Shown: positions 42,360-53,207 of the stretch, one piece after another
Position numbering within the stretch: the first letter of the stretch is position 1
Layout of the letters: every line of letters starts with the position of its first letter
Source: Paraburkholderia unamae
GTDB taxonomy: Bacteria > Pseudomonadota > Gammaproteobacteria > Burkholderiales > Burkholderiaceae
Direction of reading: 5' to 3'
Assembly: GCF_003268775.1 (NCBI RefSeq)
Contig: NZ_QLSU01000004.1
Location: 310,001-374,000, forward strand
DNA: 64,000 bases
The notes under the pieces: generated by a model
What the model was told of the DNA's origin: nothing
Seen by the model: only the letters and a program-made list of their open reading frames with translations
Databases searched by the model: none
Translations under genes and position numbers: made by a program

Positions 42360-45160
42360 CAGCTTTTCTCCACGGATTGCATGTCCTTGTCGCGCACGCC
42401 CAGGTGCGAGACGATCGTGAGCGTCGTGCCCACCACGGCGCCGAACACGCCGAGGTCGAACAGCATGGCCGTGCTCAGTTCGATCTCGCCGATCAGCGGT
42501 ACATGCAGGTGGCCGAACGCGCTCGTGAGAAACGGCTGGCCGAGCACGATGGCGCCCAGACCCGTTGCGCCCGCAACGAGAATGCCGAAGCCCGCGAGCG
42601 CGCGGTAGTTGATGCGAATGCGCGACTCCGTCCACAGCACGCCGCTCGCCACGTATTGCAGCAGCAGCGCGATCGACACCACGAGTGAAGCCACGAAGCC
42701 GCCGCCCGGCAGGTTATGGCCGCGCAGGAAGATGAACATGGCGACGAGCACGGTGAGCGGCAGCATGAGGCGCGCGAGAATGGAGAGCAGCAGTGGATGC
42801 GATTGCGACGACCACGGCAGGCCGCCCGGCCCCGTGTCGGGCGATTTCAGGCGCAGGCCGCGCAGCAGCGCCTTTACCGCGAGCCCCGCGACCACCAGCA
42901 CGCTGATCTCGACCATCGTGTCGAAGCCGCGGAAGTCCACGAGGATCACGTTCACGACGTTATGGCCGCCGCTGCCCGGCAGCGCGTTCGCGAGAAAGTA
43001 CGCGCCGACGCCGGCCACCGGCGCGCGCGTCATGACCGCGTACGCCACGCTGCCGATCAGCGCGCCGCCCGCGAGCGCGAGCACGGCGTTGCGCGCCCGT
43101 GTGGGCACCGGCTGCACCGCGCGCTGCACCACGGGCAGGAAGTAAATGGCGAGCACGAGCAGCAGCACCGTCACCACTTCCACGGAGATTTGCGTGAGCG
43201 CGAGATCGGGCGCGGAAAAGCGCACGAACGCGAGCGTGACGAGCAGGCCGCAGGTGCTCAGCAGCACGAGCGCGTAGAGCGTGTTGGCGCGCACGAGCAC
43301 GACGCCCACGGCGAACAGCGCCACCAGCGCAAGCCCGATCAGCGTGAGCGAGTCGGGCGGCACCGAGCGGTACGCGCCGTCGAGCGACGTGAGTGCGACG
43401 AGCGCCGCGCCCGGCACGATCAGCATGGCCGCGATCATCCACGAAAGATAGGACGGTAGCGAGCGCGTTTCGAAGAGATTGACCACGGCGCCGGCCGCTT
43501 TCTCCAGTTGCTGGACGAAGCGGTCGAAGCCCTCGCTCGCGTTCATTTCGGAGAGCCGCGAGCGATGATGGCGAAAGGCGTCGCGGCGGAAGAAGAACAG
43601 CAGCGCGCCGCCCACGAACGACAGACCGCTCATGACGAGCGGCACGTGGATGCCGTGCCACAAGCTCAGGCTGTACGTGGGCACAACACCGCCGAGCGCG
43701 AACCACGCCGCCGATTCGAGCATCCCGCCGATGGTTTGCTGCGGCACGAGCCCAACCAGCAGACAAATCACCACCAGAATCTCGACGGGCAGCTTCATGA
43801 AGCGCGGCGGCTCGTGCGGCGGATAGTGCGGCAGGTCGTGCGGCGTTTCGCCGTCGAAGAACACGCCCCACACGAAGCGCAGCGAGTACGCCACCGAAAG
43901 CCCGGCGGCCACCACGGCGAGCGCGGGAATGATCCAGTTGAAGTCGCCGAGCAGGTCTTGCGCGAGCGTTTCGCCGAAGAACATTTCCTTCGAGAGAAAG
44001 CCGTTGAGCAGCGGCACGCCCGCCATGGCGAGCGAGGCCACGCTCGCGAGCACGGCGGTATGCGGCATGAAGCGGCGCAGCCCGCGCAGGCGGCCCAGGT
44101 CGCGCGCGCCGGTTTCATGGTCGATGATGCCAGCGGCCATGAAGAGCGAAGCCTTGAACACCGCGTGATTGAAGGTGTGAAAGAGCGCGGCGACGGTGGA
44201 GAGCTGCGTGTCGAGGCCGAACAGCAGCACGATCAGCCCGAGATGGCTGATGGTTGAATACGCGAGCAGCCCCTTGAGATCGCGCTGCACGAGCGCCATG
44301 GCGGCGCCGCCCGTGAGCGTGACGAGGCCGATCAGGCTCGTCACGTAGAAGAACCAGCCGGTGCCTTCCAGCACGGGGTAAAAGCGTGCAATGAGGAAGA
44401 TGCCCGCCTTCACCATGGTCGCCGAATGCAGGTAGGCCGAAACCGGCGTGGGCGCCGACATCGCATGCGGCAGCCAGAAGTGAAACGGGAACTGCGCCGA
44501 CTTCGTGCACGCGGCAAAGAGGATGAGCAGCAGAATGGCGGGGTAGAGCGGATTGCGCTGCACCTCGCCCGCATGCGCGAGCACGACGTTCAGGTCGTAG
44601 CTGCCGCATACGCGGCCGAGCAGCAGCACGGCGGCAAGCAGTGCGAGACCGCCCGCGCCCGTGATGGTGAGCGCCATGCGCGCGCCGCGCCGCGCCTCCG
44701 GGCGCGAAGGCCAGAAGCCGATCAGCAGGAACGACACGATGCTCGTGAGTTCCCAGAAGATCACGAGCAGCAGCAGGTTGTTCGACAGCACGACGCCCAG
44801 CATCGCGCCCATGAAGAGCAGCAGCAGCGCGTAGAGGCGCGGCAGCGATTCGCTGCCCGCGAGGTAGTAGCGCGCGTAGATGAAAACGAGCAGGCCGATC
44901 GCGAGCACGAGCAGCGCGAACATGAACGAAAGGCCGTCGAGGCGCAGCGAAAACGACAGGCCGAGCTGCGGAATCCAGTCGGCGTGCCATTGCAGCACGC
45001 CGTAGGTGGGCATGCCCACGCGTTCGCTTGTCAGCAGCCCGAGGCCGAGGAGCGCGGCGGCAAACGCAACCCAGGTGCCGGCGGCCGGCGCGCGCCGGCC
45101 CGCGAACGCGATGAGCGCCGCGGCGACGAACGGTATTACGACGAGCCAGCCCATTGCCAT
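42359..45160 (-). CDS. Fused Mrp/Pha antiporter subunits A and B
   Basis: The 933-residue protein joins the NuoL-like subunit A (about 1-770: MFALLVLAIGLLVFIYARYY, FPFHFWLPHAMSAPTPVSAY, HTFNHAVFKASLFM, LNGFLSKEMFF, then the MbhD/MbhE-like end) to subunit B (about 790-933: RLMLPLTVLVAMFIFLRGHNLPGGGF). The motifs are given in short pieces. This fusion is the PhaAB arrangement known from Sinorhizobium and common in Burkholderia relatives. The complex exchanges sodium or potassium for protons and supports pH and salt tolerance. GGAG is 6 bases before the ATG at 45160. It is the first gene of a six-gene operon ending at 39202. Confidence 0.93.
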   Translation of the reverse strand: MAMGWLVVIPFVAAALIAFAGRRAPAAGTWVAFAAALLGLGLLTSERVGMPTYGVLQWHADWIPQLGLSFSLRLDGLSFMFALLVLAIGLLVFIYARYYLAGSESLPRLYALLLLFMGAMLGVVLSNNLLLLVIFWELTSIVSFLLIGFWPSRPEARRGARMALTITGAGGLALLAAVLLLGRVCGSYDLNVVLAHAGEVQRNPLYPAILLLILFAACTKSAQFPFHFWLPHAMSAPTPVSAYLHSATMVKAGIFLIARFYPVLEGTGWFFYVTSLIGLVTLTGGAAMALVQRDLKGLLAYSTISHLGLIVLLFGLDTQLSTVAALFHTFNHAVFKASLFMAAGIIDHETGARDLGRLRGLRRFMPHTAVLASVASLAMAGVPLLNGFLSKEMFFGETLAQDLLGDFNWIIPALAVVAAGLSVAYSLRFVWGVFFDGETPHDLPHYPPHEPPRFMKLPVEILVVICLLVGLVPQQTIGGMLESAAWFALGGVVPTYSLSLWHGIHVPLVMSGLSFVGGALLFFFRRDAFRHHRSRLSEMNASEGFDRFVQQLEKAAGAVVNLFETRSLPSYLSWMIAAMLIVPGAALVALTSLDGAYRSVPPDSLTLIGLALVALFAVGVVLVRANTLYALVLLSTCGLLVTLAFVRFSAPDLALTQISVEVVTVLLLVLAIYFLPVVQRAVQPVPTRARNAVLALAGGALIGSVAYAVMTRAPVAGVGAYFLANALPGSGGHNVVNVILVDFRGFDTMVEISVLVVAGLAVKALLRGLRLKSPDTGPGGLPWSSQSHPLLLSILARLMLPLTVLVAMFIFLRGHNLPGGGFVASLVVSIALLLQYVASGVLWTESRIRINYRALAGFGILVAGATGLGAIVLGQPFLTSAFGHLHVPLIGEIELSTAMLFDLGVFGAVVGTTLTIVSHLGVRDKDMQSVEKS

Positions 45161-45346
45161 TCGACACACTCCGGGAATCCGCCGGGCGGCGGGTTTGCGT
45201 TGCGGGGTGCTGCACGGAATGCGAGGCCGGGGAGCCGGCGCGCCGCAGTTCACGATCATAGCCGCAAACGGGGCCGGAGTTCATTCATGTGGCATGAAGG
45301 CGTCGTGCGCCACGCCATGCCAGGCTTTGCGCAAGGTGGCGGCGCG

Positions 45347-46474
45347 TCAGGCCATCTGGCTGAGGGTCTTGCGAAAGCGCATGAGCGAGAGGGCGAACAG
45401 CACGCTGCCGATCACGGCAAGCCAGAGGAACGGCCGCCAGACCACGTCGATGCCCGCGCCGCGAAAGAGAATGGCCTGGCCCAGTTCGACGAAGTGCGTG
45501 GTGGGCGCGGCGAGCATGACGTTCTGCACGAACTGGGGCATGGACTCGCGCGGCGTGTTGCCGCCCGAGAGCATTTGCAGCGGCAGCAGCACGAGCACGA
45601 GCAGCATGCCGAATTGCGGCATGCTGCGCGCGAGCGTGGCCATGAAGATGCCCATCGCGGTGGTGGCGAAGAGGTGGAGCGCCGCGCCCGTGAGAAACAG
45701 CGCGACCGAGCCTTCGATGGGCACGTGCAGCGCGCCGCGCACGATGAAGGTGAGCGAGAACGCGGCGGCCACGAGCACCACGAGCCCCATCGACCAGACC
45801 TTGGCGAGCATGATCTCGGTGGGCGTGACGGGCATGACGAGCAGGTGCTCGATGGTGCCGTGCTCGCGCTCGCGGATGAGCGCCGCGCCCGTGAGGATGA
45901 TGGAGAGCATCGTCACGTTGTTGATGATCTCCATGAGCGAGCCGAACCACGCCTGCGTGAGGTTCGGGTTGAAGCGCATGCGCACGGCGAGATCGACCGG
46001 CGACTCCGTGGACGCACGGTAGCGGTTCGCGAAGGTGCTCACTTCGTCGCCGATCATCTGCTGGATGTAGCTGCTGCCCGTGAACGCCTGGGTCATGCGC
46101 GTGGCGTCCACGTTCAGTTGCACTTCGGCGGCGCGGCCCGCGAGCACGTCGCGCTGGAGATTGGGCGGAATGCTCAGCACGAAGGTGTAGCGGCCTGCGT
46201 CCATGCCCGCGTCGGCTTCGGCGGGCGTGACGTGCTTCGGCACGAGGAAATGCGGCGGGAAGAACGCTTCGATGATGCGCTGCGAAAGCGGCGAGACGTC
46301 GTTGTCGATCACGGCGATGGGCGCCATGTGCAGCGATTCGGGCCGCGAGGTCGCCGAAGAATAGATCATCGCCGTGAACGAGAAGACGATGAGCAGCAGC
46401 AGCATGGGGTCGCGCGCGAGGCTCCAGAGCTCTTTCACGCCGAGGCGGTAGATGTTGGCGAGATGGCGGCCCAT
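45347..46474 (-). CDS. ABC-2 type transporter permease (YhhJ-like)
   Basis: The 375-residue protein has an N-terminal membrane anchor (DPMLLLLIVFSFTAMIYS), a periplasmic domain of about 150 residues, and a C-terminal five-helix ABC-2 permease core (MLSIILTGAALIREREHGTIEHLLVMPV with the ERE-GT-E-LL hallmark, then VLVLLPLQMLSGGNTPRESMP). Motifs are shown in parts. It starts 1 base after the RbbA-like gene and would be the second membrane half of the exporter. The substrate may be drugs or hydrophobic compounds. Confidence 0.9.
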   Translation of the reverse strand: MGRHLANIYRLGVKELWSLARDPMLLLLIVFSFTAMIYSSATSRPESLHMAPIAVIDNDVSPLSQRIIEAFFPPHFLVPKHVTPAEADAGMDAGRYTFVLSIPPNLQRDVLAGRAAEVQLNVDATRMTQAFTGSSYIQQMIGDEVSTFANRYRASTESPVDLAVRMRFNPNLTQAWFGSLMEIINNVTMLSIILTGAALIREREHGTIEHLLVMPVTPTEIMLAKVWSMGLVVLVAAAFSLTFIVRGALHVPIEGSVALFLTGAALHLFATTAMGIFMATLARSMPQFGMLLVLVLLPLQMLSGGNTPRESMPQFVQNVMLAAPTTHFVELGQAILFRGAGIDVVWRPFLWLAVIGSVLFALSLMRFRKTLSQMA

Positions 46475-46475
46475 G

Positions 46476-49229
46476 TCAGGACTCCTGCTTCTTGAGCAGC
46501 GCGACGGTCACGCCGATCACGACAGGCGTGGCGAGCGCGAGCGGCCAGAACGACTGCCAGAGGTCGTGGAAATCCAGCGCCTTGTTGAACACGCCGCGGC
46601 TGATCGTGAGCATGTAGGTGGCCGGATAGAGCTGGCCGATCACGCGCCCCGCGCCCTCCAGCGAGGAAACCGGCGTGAGCAGCCCCGCGAACTGCACGGA
46701 GGGCACCATGGTGCCGATCATCGTGAAGAAGAGCGCCGCGATCTGGCTTTTCGTGAACGTGGAGGCGAGCAGGCCGATGGCTGTCGCGCACAGGCTGTAG
46801 AGCACGGCCGCGCCGAGCAGTGCGGGAAAGCTGCCCTTGACCGGCACGCCGAACACGGTCACCGCGACGAGCGTCATCAGCAGGAAGTTCAGCAGCGCGA
46901 GCAGCACATAAGGCGCCTGCTTGCCGAGCAGGAATTCGAGGCGCGTAACCGGCGTCACGTAGAGGTTGATGATCGAGCCCAGTTCCTTTTCGCGCACCAC
47001 GGCGAGCGCGGTGAGCATGGCGGGCATCATGAGCAGCAGCACCGGAATCACGGCCGGCACCATGGCGGGCAGGCTGCGCACGTCGGGGTTGTAGCGAAAG
47101 CGCGTTTCGACGGAGACCGCGGCGTGCGCGCTCGTGCCGAGGCGCTGCGTGGCCTGTTGCAGCAGCCAGCCCTGGTGCATGCCGAGCACGTAGCCGCGCA
47201 CGGTTTCCGCGCGCTGCGGGTTCGCGCCGTCGATCCACACGCCGATCTGCACGGGGCGCCCGCGCGCCACGTCGCGCGCGAAACCCGGCGGAATCTCCAG
47301 CGCGACCGCAAGCTCGCCGCTGCGCAACCGCTGGTCCATGTCCGCATAGTTCGCGAGGGGCGGCCGTTCGACGAAGTAGCGCGAGCCCGCGAGATTCAGT
47401 TCGTAGTTCTGGGAAAGCGTGGTCTGGTCGTGGTCGAGCACGGCGAAGCGCAGGTCCTCCACGTCCATGCTGATGCCGAAGCCCATGACGAACAGCAGCA
47501 GCAGCGAGCCCGCGAGCGCGAGCGTGGCGCGCACGGGGTCGCGGCGCAGTTCCAGCGCTTCGCGCCACATATAGCTGAATGCGCGCTGGAAGCTGAAGCC
47601 GCGTTGTTGCGCGTGCGCGGCGCTTGCGTGGGTGTCGGCGTTTGCGGTGGCGTTTTCGCCAAGCGCCGCAAGCTCGCCGGTTGCGCTGGCTTCGGTGCCC
47701 GCGCCCGCATCGACGAGATACGCGATGAACGCTTCTTCAAGCGTCGCCGCGCCGCGCTTTTGCGTGATGGCCTCGGGCGTGTCGCTCACGAGCACGCGGC
47801 CCGCGTGCATGAGCGAGATGCGGTCGCAGCGGCCGGCCTCGTTCATGAAGTGCGTGGAGATGAAGATCGTGACGTGATCTTCGCGCGCGAGGGCGATGAG
47901 CAGACGCCAGAAGTTGTCGCGCGCCACCGGGTCCACGCCCGAAGTCGGTTCGTCGAGGATCAGCAGTTCCGGCTTGTGCACCATCGCCACTGCCAGGGAA
48001 AGGCGCTGGCGCACGCCGAGCGGCAGGCTTTCGGGCAACGTGTCGAGCGCCTCGGCCAGATCGAAGCGGTCGACCATTTCGTTCACGCGCGCTTCGATCT
48101 GATCTTCGGGGACGTGAAAGAGCCGCGCATGCAGCACGAGGTTCTGCCGCACAGTCAGCTCGCCATAGAGCGAGAACGCCTGCGACATGTAGCCCACACG
48201 GCGGCGCGTGTCGAGGTCGCGCGGGTTCACCTCGTGGCCGAAGAGCCAGGCCTTGCCTTCGCTCGCGGGCAGCAGGCCCGTGAGCATCTTCATGGTGGTG
48301 GACTTGCCGCAGCCGTTCGAACCCAGAAAGCCGAATATCTCGCCGCGCCGGATGCGAAAGCTCACATGATCGACGGCGACGAAGTCGCCGAAGCGCATGG
48401 TCAGGTCTTTCGCTTCGATGGCGATTTCCGCGTGCGCGTCGGCTTGCAGCGGCACGATCCTGACCAGCTCGTGGCCGCGCTTCTTCGCTTCGGGCAGCAA
48501 CGCGATGAACGCCTCCTCGAGCGATTCGGTGGTTGTGCGCGCAAGCAGTTCGGCGGGCGTGCCGGTCGCGAGAATCGCCCCGTCGTCCATTGCGATCAGC
48601 CAGTCGAAGCGCTGTGCCTCGTCCATATACGCGGTCGCGACGATCACGCTCATCGAAGGGCGCTCCTTGCGGATGCCGTTGATGAGGTCCCAGAACTGCG
48701 CGCGCGCGAGCGGGTCGACGCCCGTGGTGGGCTCGTCGAGTATCAGCAGGTCGGGGTCGTGGATCAGCGCGCAGCACAGGCCGAGCTTCTGTTTCATGCC
48801 GCCGGAAAGCTTGCCCGCGGGCCGCGCGAGAAAAGGATCGAGGCCGGTGCTGCGCGTGAGCGCGTCGATGCGGCGGCGGCGCTCGCTTTCGTCGTGACCG
48901 AACAGGCGGCCGAAGAATTGCAGGTTCTCTTCGACTGAAAGCGTCGGGTAGAGATTCTTGCCGAGGCCTTGCGGCATGTAGGCGATGCGCGGGCACACCT
49001 CGTCGCGGTGCTGCTTGCCGGCCATGTCGCCGCCGAGCACCCACACCGTGCCTTCCTGCACGGCGCGCGCGCCGGCCACGAGCGAGAGCAGGCTCGACTT
49101 GCCCACGCCGTCCGGGCCGATCAAGCCGACCATGAGTCCGGCGGGCACGTCTTGCGTCACGTCGCGCAGCGCGACGGTTTTGCCGTAGCGCAGGCTGACG
49201 TGTTCGATGCGAACGGCGGGCTCGCTCAT
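46476..49229 (-). CDS. RbbA-type transporter: two ABC ATPase domains fused to an ABC-2 permease
   Basis: The 917-residue protein holds two nucleotide-binding domains (Walker [10 protein letters not shown] at 38-46 and GSNGCGKST later; signature LSGGMKQK in the first but a degenerate LPLGVRQRL in the second) followed by an ABC-2 permease domain (about 540-917). The E. coli relative RbbA/YhiH was named for ribosome binding, but here it sits between HlyD-adaptor and permease genes, which favours drug export. An Ala-rich linker (about 510-540) joins ATPase and permease. The start at 49229 shares a base with the adaptor stop codon. A longer frame running through the adaptor gene is a shadow. Confidence 0.92.
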   Translation of the reverse strand: MSEPAVRIEHVSLRYGKTVALRDVTQDVPAGLMVGLIGPDGVGKSSLLSLVAGARAVQEGTVWVLGGDMAGKQHRDEVCPRIAYMPQGLGKNLYPTLSVEENLQFFGRLFGHDESERRRRIDALTRSTGLDPFLARPAGKLSGGMKQKLGLCCALIHDPDLLILDEPTTGVDPLARAQFWDLINGIRKERPSMSVIVATAYMDEAQRFDWLIAMDDGAILATGTPAELLARTTTESLEEAFIALLPEAKKRGHELVRIVPLQADAHAEIAIEAKDLTMRFGDFVAVDHVSFRIRRGEIFGFLGSNGCGKSTTMKMLTGLLPASEGKAWLFGHEVNPRDLDTRRRVGYMSQAFSLYGELTVRQNLVLHARLFHVPEDQIEARVNEMVDRFDLAEALDTLPESLPLGVRQRLSLAVAMVHKPELLILDEPTSGVDPVARDNFWRLLIALAREDHVTIFISTHFMNEAGRCDRISLMHAGRVLVSDTPEAITQKRGAATLEEAFIAYLVDAGAGTEASATGELAALGENATANADTHASAAHAQQRGFSFQRAFSYMWREALELRRDPVRATLALAGSLLLLFVMGFGISMDVEDLRFAVLDHDQTTLSQNYELNLAGSRYFVERPPLANYADMDQRLRSGELAVALEIPPGFARDVARGRPVQIGVWIDGANPQRAETVRGYVLGMHQGWLLQQATQRLGTSAHAAVSVETRFRYNPDVRSLPAMVPAVIPVLLLMMPAMLTALAVVREKELGSIINLYVTPVTRLEFLLGKQAPYVLLALLNFLLMTLVAVTVFGVPVKGSFPALLGAAVLYSLCATAIGLLASTFTKSQIAALFFTMIGTMVPSVQFAGLLTPVSSLEGAGRVIGQLYPATYMLTISRGVFNKALDFHDLWQSFWPLALATPVVIGVTVALLKKQES

Positions 49230-50296
49230 CAGGGCACCCGCACCTGGAGGTTGGCGGGCCAGTCTGCGTCGGCGTCGAGCTTGACCCACGCCACGCCCGG
49301 CAGGCCGGTTTTCACGTACTTGAGGTGCTGTTGCAGCAGTTCGGGGTCGATCTGCGCCTTCACGCGGAACATGAGCTTTTCGCGCTCGCTCTGCGTTTCC
49401 ACGGTCTTGGGGGTGAACTGCGCCGTGGACGAAACGAAGGTGATGCGCGCGGGAATCACGTATTGCGGCACGGCGTCGAGCACGATGTGCACGTCCTGGC
49501 CGAGCGCCACGCGACCCGCCGCGCTGGTGGGCAGGAAGAAGGTCATGTAGACGTCGGCGAGATCGACCATGTTGAGCACGCGGCCGCCCGCGCCGAGCAC
49601 TTCGCCCGGCTGCGCCACGCGAAACTGCACGCGGCCCGCGCGCGGCGCGCGCAGATCGCTGTCGGCGATATCCGCCTGAACGCGGTCGATGGTGGCCTGC
49701 GCGGCCGCGATGGCCGAGGCCGCGCCCGTTTGCTGCGCGCGCGCGGCGGTCACGGCCGCGGCTGCCGCGGTGACTTGCGCCTTTGCGGCGGCAACCGCGG
49801 CCTGGGCGCTGCGCACGCGGGCGCGGTCGTCGTCGAGCTCCTGCATCGACGAGGCGCCTTCCTTCGAGAGCTTTTCGGAGCGCGCGAGACGTCGCCGCGC
49901 GGCGTCGAGTTCGCTTTCGCGCTGCGTGACGCCCGCTTCGGCGGCACGCTGGTCGCTTTCGCGCAGCGCAACCTGCGCCTTCGCGCTCGCCTCGGTGTTC
50001 ACGGCTTGCTGATGCTGCGCCACAGCTTCGTTTCGTTGCGCCTGCAACGTGTCGATCTGCATGTGTGCGAGCACCTGGCCCGCGGTGACGAAATCGCCTT
50101 CGCGCACGAGCACGTCCTGCACGCGGCCCGCGAGCTTGGTGGCGACGTCGATCTCGGTCGCCTCGATGCGGCCGTTGCCGCTCACGAAACCGGCGCCCGG
50201 ACCACGGTCGGAAAGCATGCGCCAGCCGAAATAGCCGCCCGCCGCGAGCGCGATCACGATGACGACGGGGATCAGTTTGCGGGCTGAAATCTGCAT
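49229..50296 (-). CDS. HlyD family membrane-fusion (adaptor) protein
   Basis: The 355-residue protein has one N-terminal membrane anchor ([18 protein letters not shown]), a lipoyl half-motif ([18 protein letters not shown]), a long Ala/Gln-rich coiled-coil hairpin (about 85-205) and the second lipoyl half ([21 protein letters not shown]). It would bridge the inner-membrane ABC transporter and the outer-membrane factor of the same operon. GAGG lies 8 bases before the ATG, which is 14 bases after the outer-membrane-factor gene. Confidence 0.9.
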   Translation of the reverse strand: MQISARKLIPVVIVIALAAGGYFGWRMLSDRGPGAGFVSGNGRIEATEIDVATKLAGRVQDVLVREGDFVTAGQVLAHMQIDTLQAQRNEAVAQHQQAVNTEASAKAQVALRESDQRAAEAGVTQRESELDAARRRLARSEKLSKEGASSMQELDDDRARVRSAQAAVAAAKAQVTAAAAAVTAARAQQTGAASAIAAAQATIDRVQADIADSDLRAPRAGRVQFRVAQPGEVLGAGGRVLNMVDLADVYMTFFLPTSAAGRVALGQDVHIVLDAVPQYVIPARITFVSSTAQFTPKTVETQSEREKLMFRVKAQIDPELLQQHLKYVKTGLPGVAWVKLDADADWPANLQVRVP

Positions 50297-50310
50297 GACG
50301 GGGACCTCGA

Positions 50311-51822
50311 TCAGGATGGATTCTGTACGCCGGCGGCGGGCGCGGCGGGGTTGACGGGAGTGGCCGAAGGCGTGGCGACATCGTTCCTGAAGCCGCTGCC
50401 GCCCAACGCCGAATAGAGCGCGACGCGGCTGGAAAGCAGCGCGCGGCGCGTTTCCACGAGCTGCTGCTGCGCGGCGAGCAGGTCGCGCTGCGCGTCGAGC
50501 ACTTCGAGGAACGGCGAGGCGCCATGGTCGTAGCGCATTTGCGCGAGGCGCGCGCGCTCGGCCTGGGCCTTTTCGGTCGCGCGCAGCGCATCGACCTGTT
50601 CGGCCAGCCACTGGCGCGCGGCGATGGCGTCGGCCACGTCGCGGAATGCCGATTGCACGGCCAGTTCATACGACGTCACGGCCTGGTCGCGCTGCGCCTT
50701 CGTGGCGTCGAGATTCGCCTCGCGGCGGCCCATGTCGAAGATGGGCAGCGAGACGGTCGGCCCGAAGCTCCACGCGCGGCTCGGCCCTGTAAAGAGACTG
50801 TCGAGCTGCGCGCTGGCGGTGCCGAACGAGCCTGTCAACGTGATCTTCGGGAAGAACTCGGCGCGCGCCGCGCCGATGTTGGCGTTGGCCGCGCGTAGCT
50901 GGAATTCGGCGGCGACGATGTCGGGGCGGTTCACGAGCAGGTCGGAGGGCAGGCCTGGCGGGAGGTCGGCCATCACGGCGTTGTCGTCGAGCCGGATGTC
51001 TTCGTGCGGCAGTTCGACCGGCTTGCCCACGAGCACCTGCAACGCGTTCACGCGCGTGGCGCGCTGCTGCTGAAGCTGTGCGCCAAGGGCGACGGCCTGA
51101 CGCCACAATGTTTCGACCTGCTTGAGATCGAGCCTGGACGTCGAGCCCACTTCGTAGCGGCGCTTGAAGATGCGGTAAGACTTTTCGCGGCTCGCGATGG
51201 TCTCGTTCATGAGCATGATGCGCTCGTCGAGTTCGCGCAGGCTCAGGTAGCTGTTGGCGACCTGCTCGATCACGGTGAGCGTGACGGCCTGGCGCGCCGC
51301 GTCGCTCGCGAGATAGTTTTGCAGCGCCGCTTCCTTGAGGTTCGCTACGCGGCCCCAGAAGTCCAGTTCCCAGCTTGCGAGGCCCACGCCCACCTGAAAC
51401 TGGTTTCCGGTGACGGACCGCCCCACGCCCGAGAGGTCTGCGGGCACGCGTGCGCGCGCCAGATCGGCCTCCACGCCGATGGTCGGAAACTGGTCGGCGC
51501 GGCGAATGCCGTACATGGCGCGCGCTTCGTCCACGCGCTGGATTGCGAGCCGGAGATCGCGGTTGTAGTCGAGCGCGTCGGCAATGAGCGTTTGCAGCGT
51601 GGGATCGGTGAAATAGTCCTGCCAGCCGATCAAGGCCGCGTTGGCGGTATGTTCGCCGCCGGTGGCGGGGTTGCCGCTCGCGTCGGGGAAGGTTGCCGGC
51701 ACGGGCATGGGCGGCGGCTCATAGGGCGGCGCGAGCGAAACGCAGCCCGCCAGCAGGGCGACGAGCACCGCCAGAGGCAGTCGACGCGCGGTGAGGGCGG
51801 CGAAGTCGGGGCGGTGGATCAT
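50311..51822 (-). CDS. Outer-membrane factor lipoprotein, NodT/OprM type
   Basis: The 503-residue protein has a lipoprotein signal peptide (LLAGC, Cys near 27) and two TolC-family repeats: [49 protein letters not shown], then [19 protein letters not shown], in the NodT (efflux) pattern; the pieces are shown separately. It would form the trimeric outer-membrane channel. AGGAGAG lies 7 bases before the ATG at 51822. As first gene of the operon, it precedes the HlyD adaptor, RbbA-like ATPase-permease and second permease. Confidence 0.9.
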   Translation of the reverse strand: MIHRPDFAALTARRLPLAVLVALLAGCVSLAPPYEPPPMPVPATFPDASGNPATGGEHTANAALIGWQDYFTDPTLQTLIADALDYNRDLRLAIQRVDEARAMYGIRRADQFPTIGVEADLARARVPADLSGVGRSVTGNQFQVGVGLASWELDFWGRVANLKEAALQNYLASDAARQAVTLTVIEQVANSYLSLRELDERIMLMNETIASREKSYRIFKRRYEVGSTSRLDLKQVETLWRQAVALGAQLQQQRATRVNALQVLVGKPVELPHEDIRLDDNAVMADLPPGLPSDLLVNRPDIVAAEFQLRAANANIGAARAEFFPKITLTGSFGTASAQLDSLFTGPSRAWSFGPTVSLPIFDMGRREANLDATKAQRDQAVTSYELAVQSAFRDVADAIAARQWLAEQVDALRATEKAQAERARLAQMRYDHGASPFLEVLDAQRDLLAAQQQLVETRRALLSSRVALYSALGGSGFRNDVATPSATPVNPAAPAAGVQNPS

Positions 51823-52509
51823 GGCAAAGCTCTCCTCTTGGCGGGCGTGGTGTAAAACGGCTGCCGCAACGACGGGCGTTTCGCTCGATGTGTGCGGCGT
51901 GCGGGCGCGCAAGCGCAAAAAAAGCCGCAAAAGAAAGGCCGCGTGCGGACGCCGGCGCGTTAGCGCGCGCTGCACGAAGCAGGGCGGCCGCTGGCCGGCT
52001 CAGCCATATGTGTGACGGAGTCGGGTGCGACAAGTGCCGTGGACTGCGGCGCAGTGACGCCCTCAGTCGAGAAAGCGCGGGATGGATGACCGGCATCCAG
52101 GCGCGCGGCGCAAGCGGATTGCGGGGGTATGTGGCGCGAGGACGCAGCAAGGCGCGCGGCAGGATCGGTTGCGCACGGGAACGGTGCGCGCGTGCGGGGG
52201 GCGTGTTGCGTCGTCGTCATCTCGGGTTCGCGGCAGGCGTGCGACGCGCGAACCGCGGAATGCGTCGCGCATCGAATCCGGGCCGGCAGTGCCATGTGAT
52301 GTCACGATATGGCCCGGTTACCGATCGATCCTGGCACAACCGGAAAAGTCGTGACGGCCAGGTGCGCTGCGCAATGACGAAGCGGTGAAAGATGGTAGGC
52401 GTGCGAGGCGTGTGTCTCGCCTCGCAGGTGAGTGACGTGCGGCGCTATGCGCCGCGTAAAACCGTTGCGCACGCAACGCAACCGCCGCAAAGACGTGGCG
52501 CTGCGGCCG
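51823..52509. other. 687-base region without a convincing gene
   Basis: Frames open here on both strands (for example 51888-52388), but they are Arg/Ala-rich, lack ribosome binding sites and look like GC-driven artefacts. The promoter of the exporter operon should lie near the 51.85 kb end. No palindrome or terminator stood out. Confidence 0.5.
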
Positions 52510-52989
52510 TCACATCGGCCAGACGAAGGTTTCGTGAGCGCGCGTGGTCTTGCCGATGTCGACAGTGCGCCGTTCGGTGTTGCCGCCGTGGCTCGCGCTC
52601 ACGACGTAACGGCCGTCGGGAATCGACACGAGCATGAACGGGCCGCGCGTGCGCGTGGAAAGGAGCGGCGTGCCGTGCATGTCGGCGATTTTCACGGGCA
52701 CGTTCGCGAGGTATTCGTTGCCGTCAGCCGATTGCCGCGCGAATTCCAGCGAGAGCGGGTACTGGTGCATCGCCGCCTTGAACGCCCCCGACTGGTCGCT
52801 GCCGATGCCGCCGGACACATACGCGATGTCGCCCTTGTGCTGGGCGGGCGGCAGGACGCCGACGCTGCCTGTCGCGCTTGCCGCGCTACTGGCCGGAGTG
52901 GCTGGAGTGGCCGCCCACGCGCCGGGCGCGCCGATCATGACGGCGAGCGCGAGTGCCGCGCCGATCCACGGAGTTGAGCGTGCTTTCAT
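52510..52989 (-). CDS. Exported protein with carboxypeptidase-regulatory-like beta domain
   Basis: The 159-residue protein has a signal peptide (about 1-26, ending AWAA), an Ala/Ser/Thr-rich linker, and a single beta-sandwich-like domain from about residue 75 with FARQSADGNEYLANVPVKI, then GPFMLVSIPDGRYVVSASHGG, close to the carboxypeptidase regulatory-like fold. It also has the IAYVSGGIGSDQSGAFK segment I have seen in exported Burkholderia proteins of unknown function. GGAGG lies 6 bases before the ATG. No operon partner is visible. Confidence 0.75.
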   Translation of the reverse strand: MKARSTPWIGAALALAVMIGAPGAWAATPATPASSAASATGSVGVLPPAQHKGDIAYVSGGIGSDQSGAFKAAMHQYPLSLEFARQSADGNEYLANVPVKIADMHGTPLLSTRTRGPFMLVSIPDGRYVVSASHGGNTERRTVDIGKTTRAHETFVWPM

Positions 52990-53130
52990 TGTCGACCTCC
53001 ATCGATTCGTTTATCGGGTCCGGCCTGCGCCGCGTTTTCGCGCGCGAGTGCGTTCCGGACGAATCCAGCGTAGGCAGCGCGGCTTAAAAGTCCCTTAAAG
53101 CAGCGGGATTTCGTGTTTTCGCTGCCCATG

Positions 53131-53169
53131 CAAAAAGGCCGTTGCCTGCGTGGAGCGGGCAACGGCCTT
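53131..53169 (-). terminator. Rho-independent terminator after lldP
   Basis: A 12-base stem (AAGGCCGTTGCC with GGCAACGGCCTT) has an 11-base loop and is followed on the minus strand by TTTTTG. It ends the lut-lldP operon about 40 bases after the lldP stop codon. Confidence 0.85.
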
Positions 53170-53207
53170 GCGTGCTGCGACAGCGATTACAACGCTACTG
53201 CGCGCCG

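Noticed and set aside
46452..48938. An 828-codon open frame on the plus strand
   Set aside because: It is antisense to the RbbA-like gene and has no domain or ribosome binding site.
49230..50669. Extension of the RbbA-like frame upstream, making a 1397-residue protein
   Set aside because: The extra part runs through the HlyD adaptor gene in another frame and is Arg/Ala-rich; the ATG at 49229 gives the family start.
51888..52388. A 166-codon open frame in the gap before the exported-protein gene
   Set aside because: It has no ribosome binding site, is rich in Arg, Ala and Cys, and has no recognisable domain.
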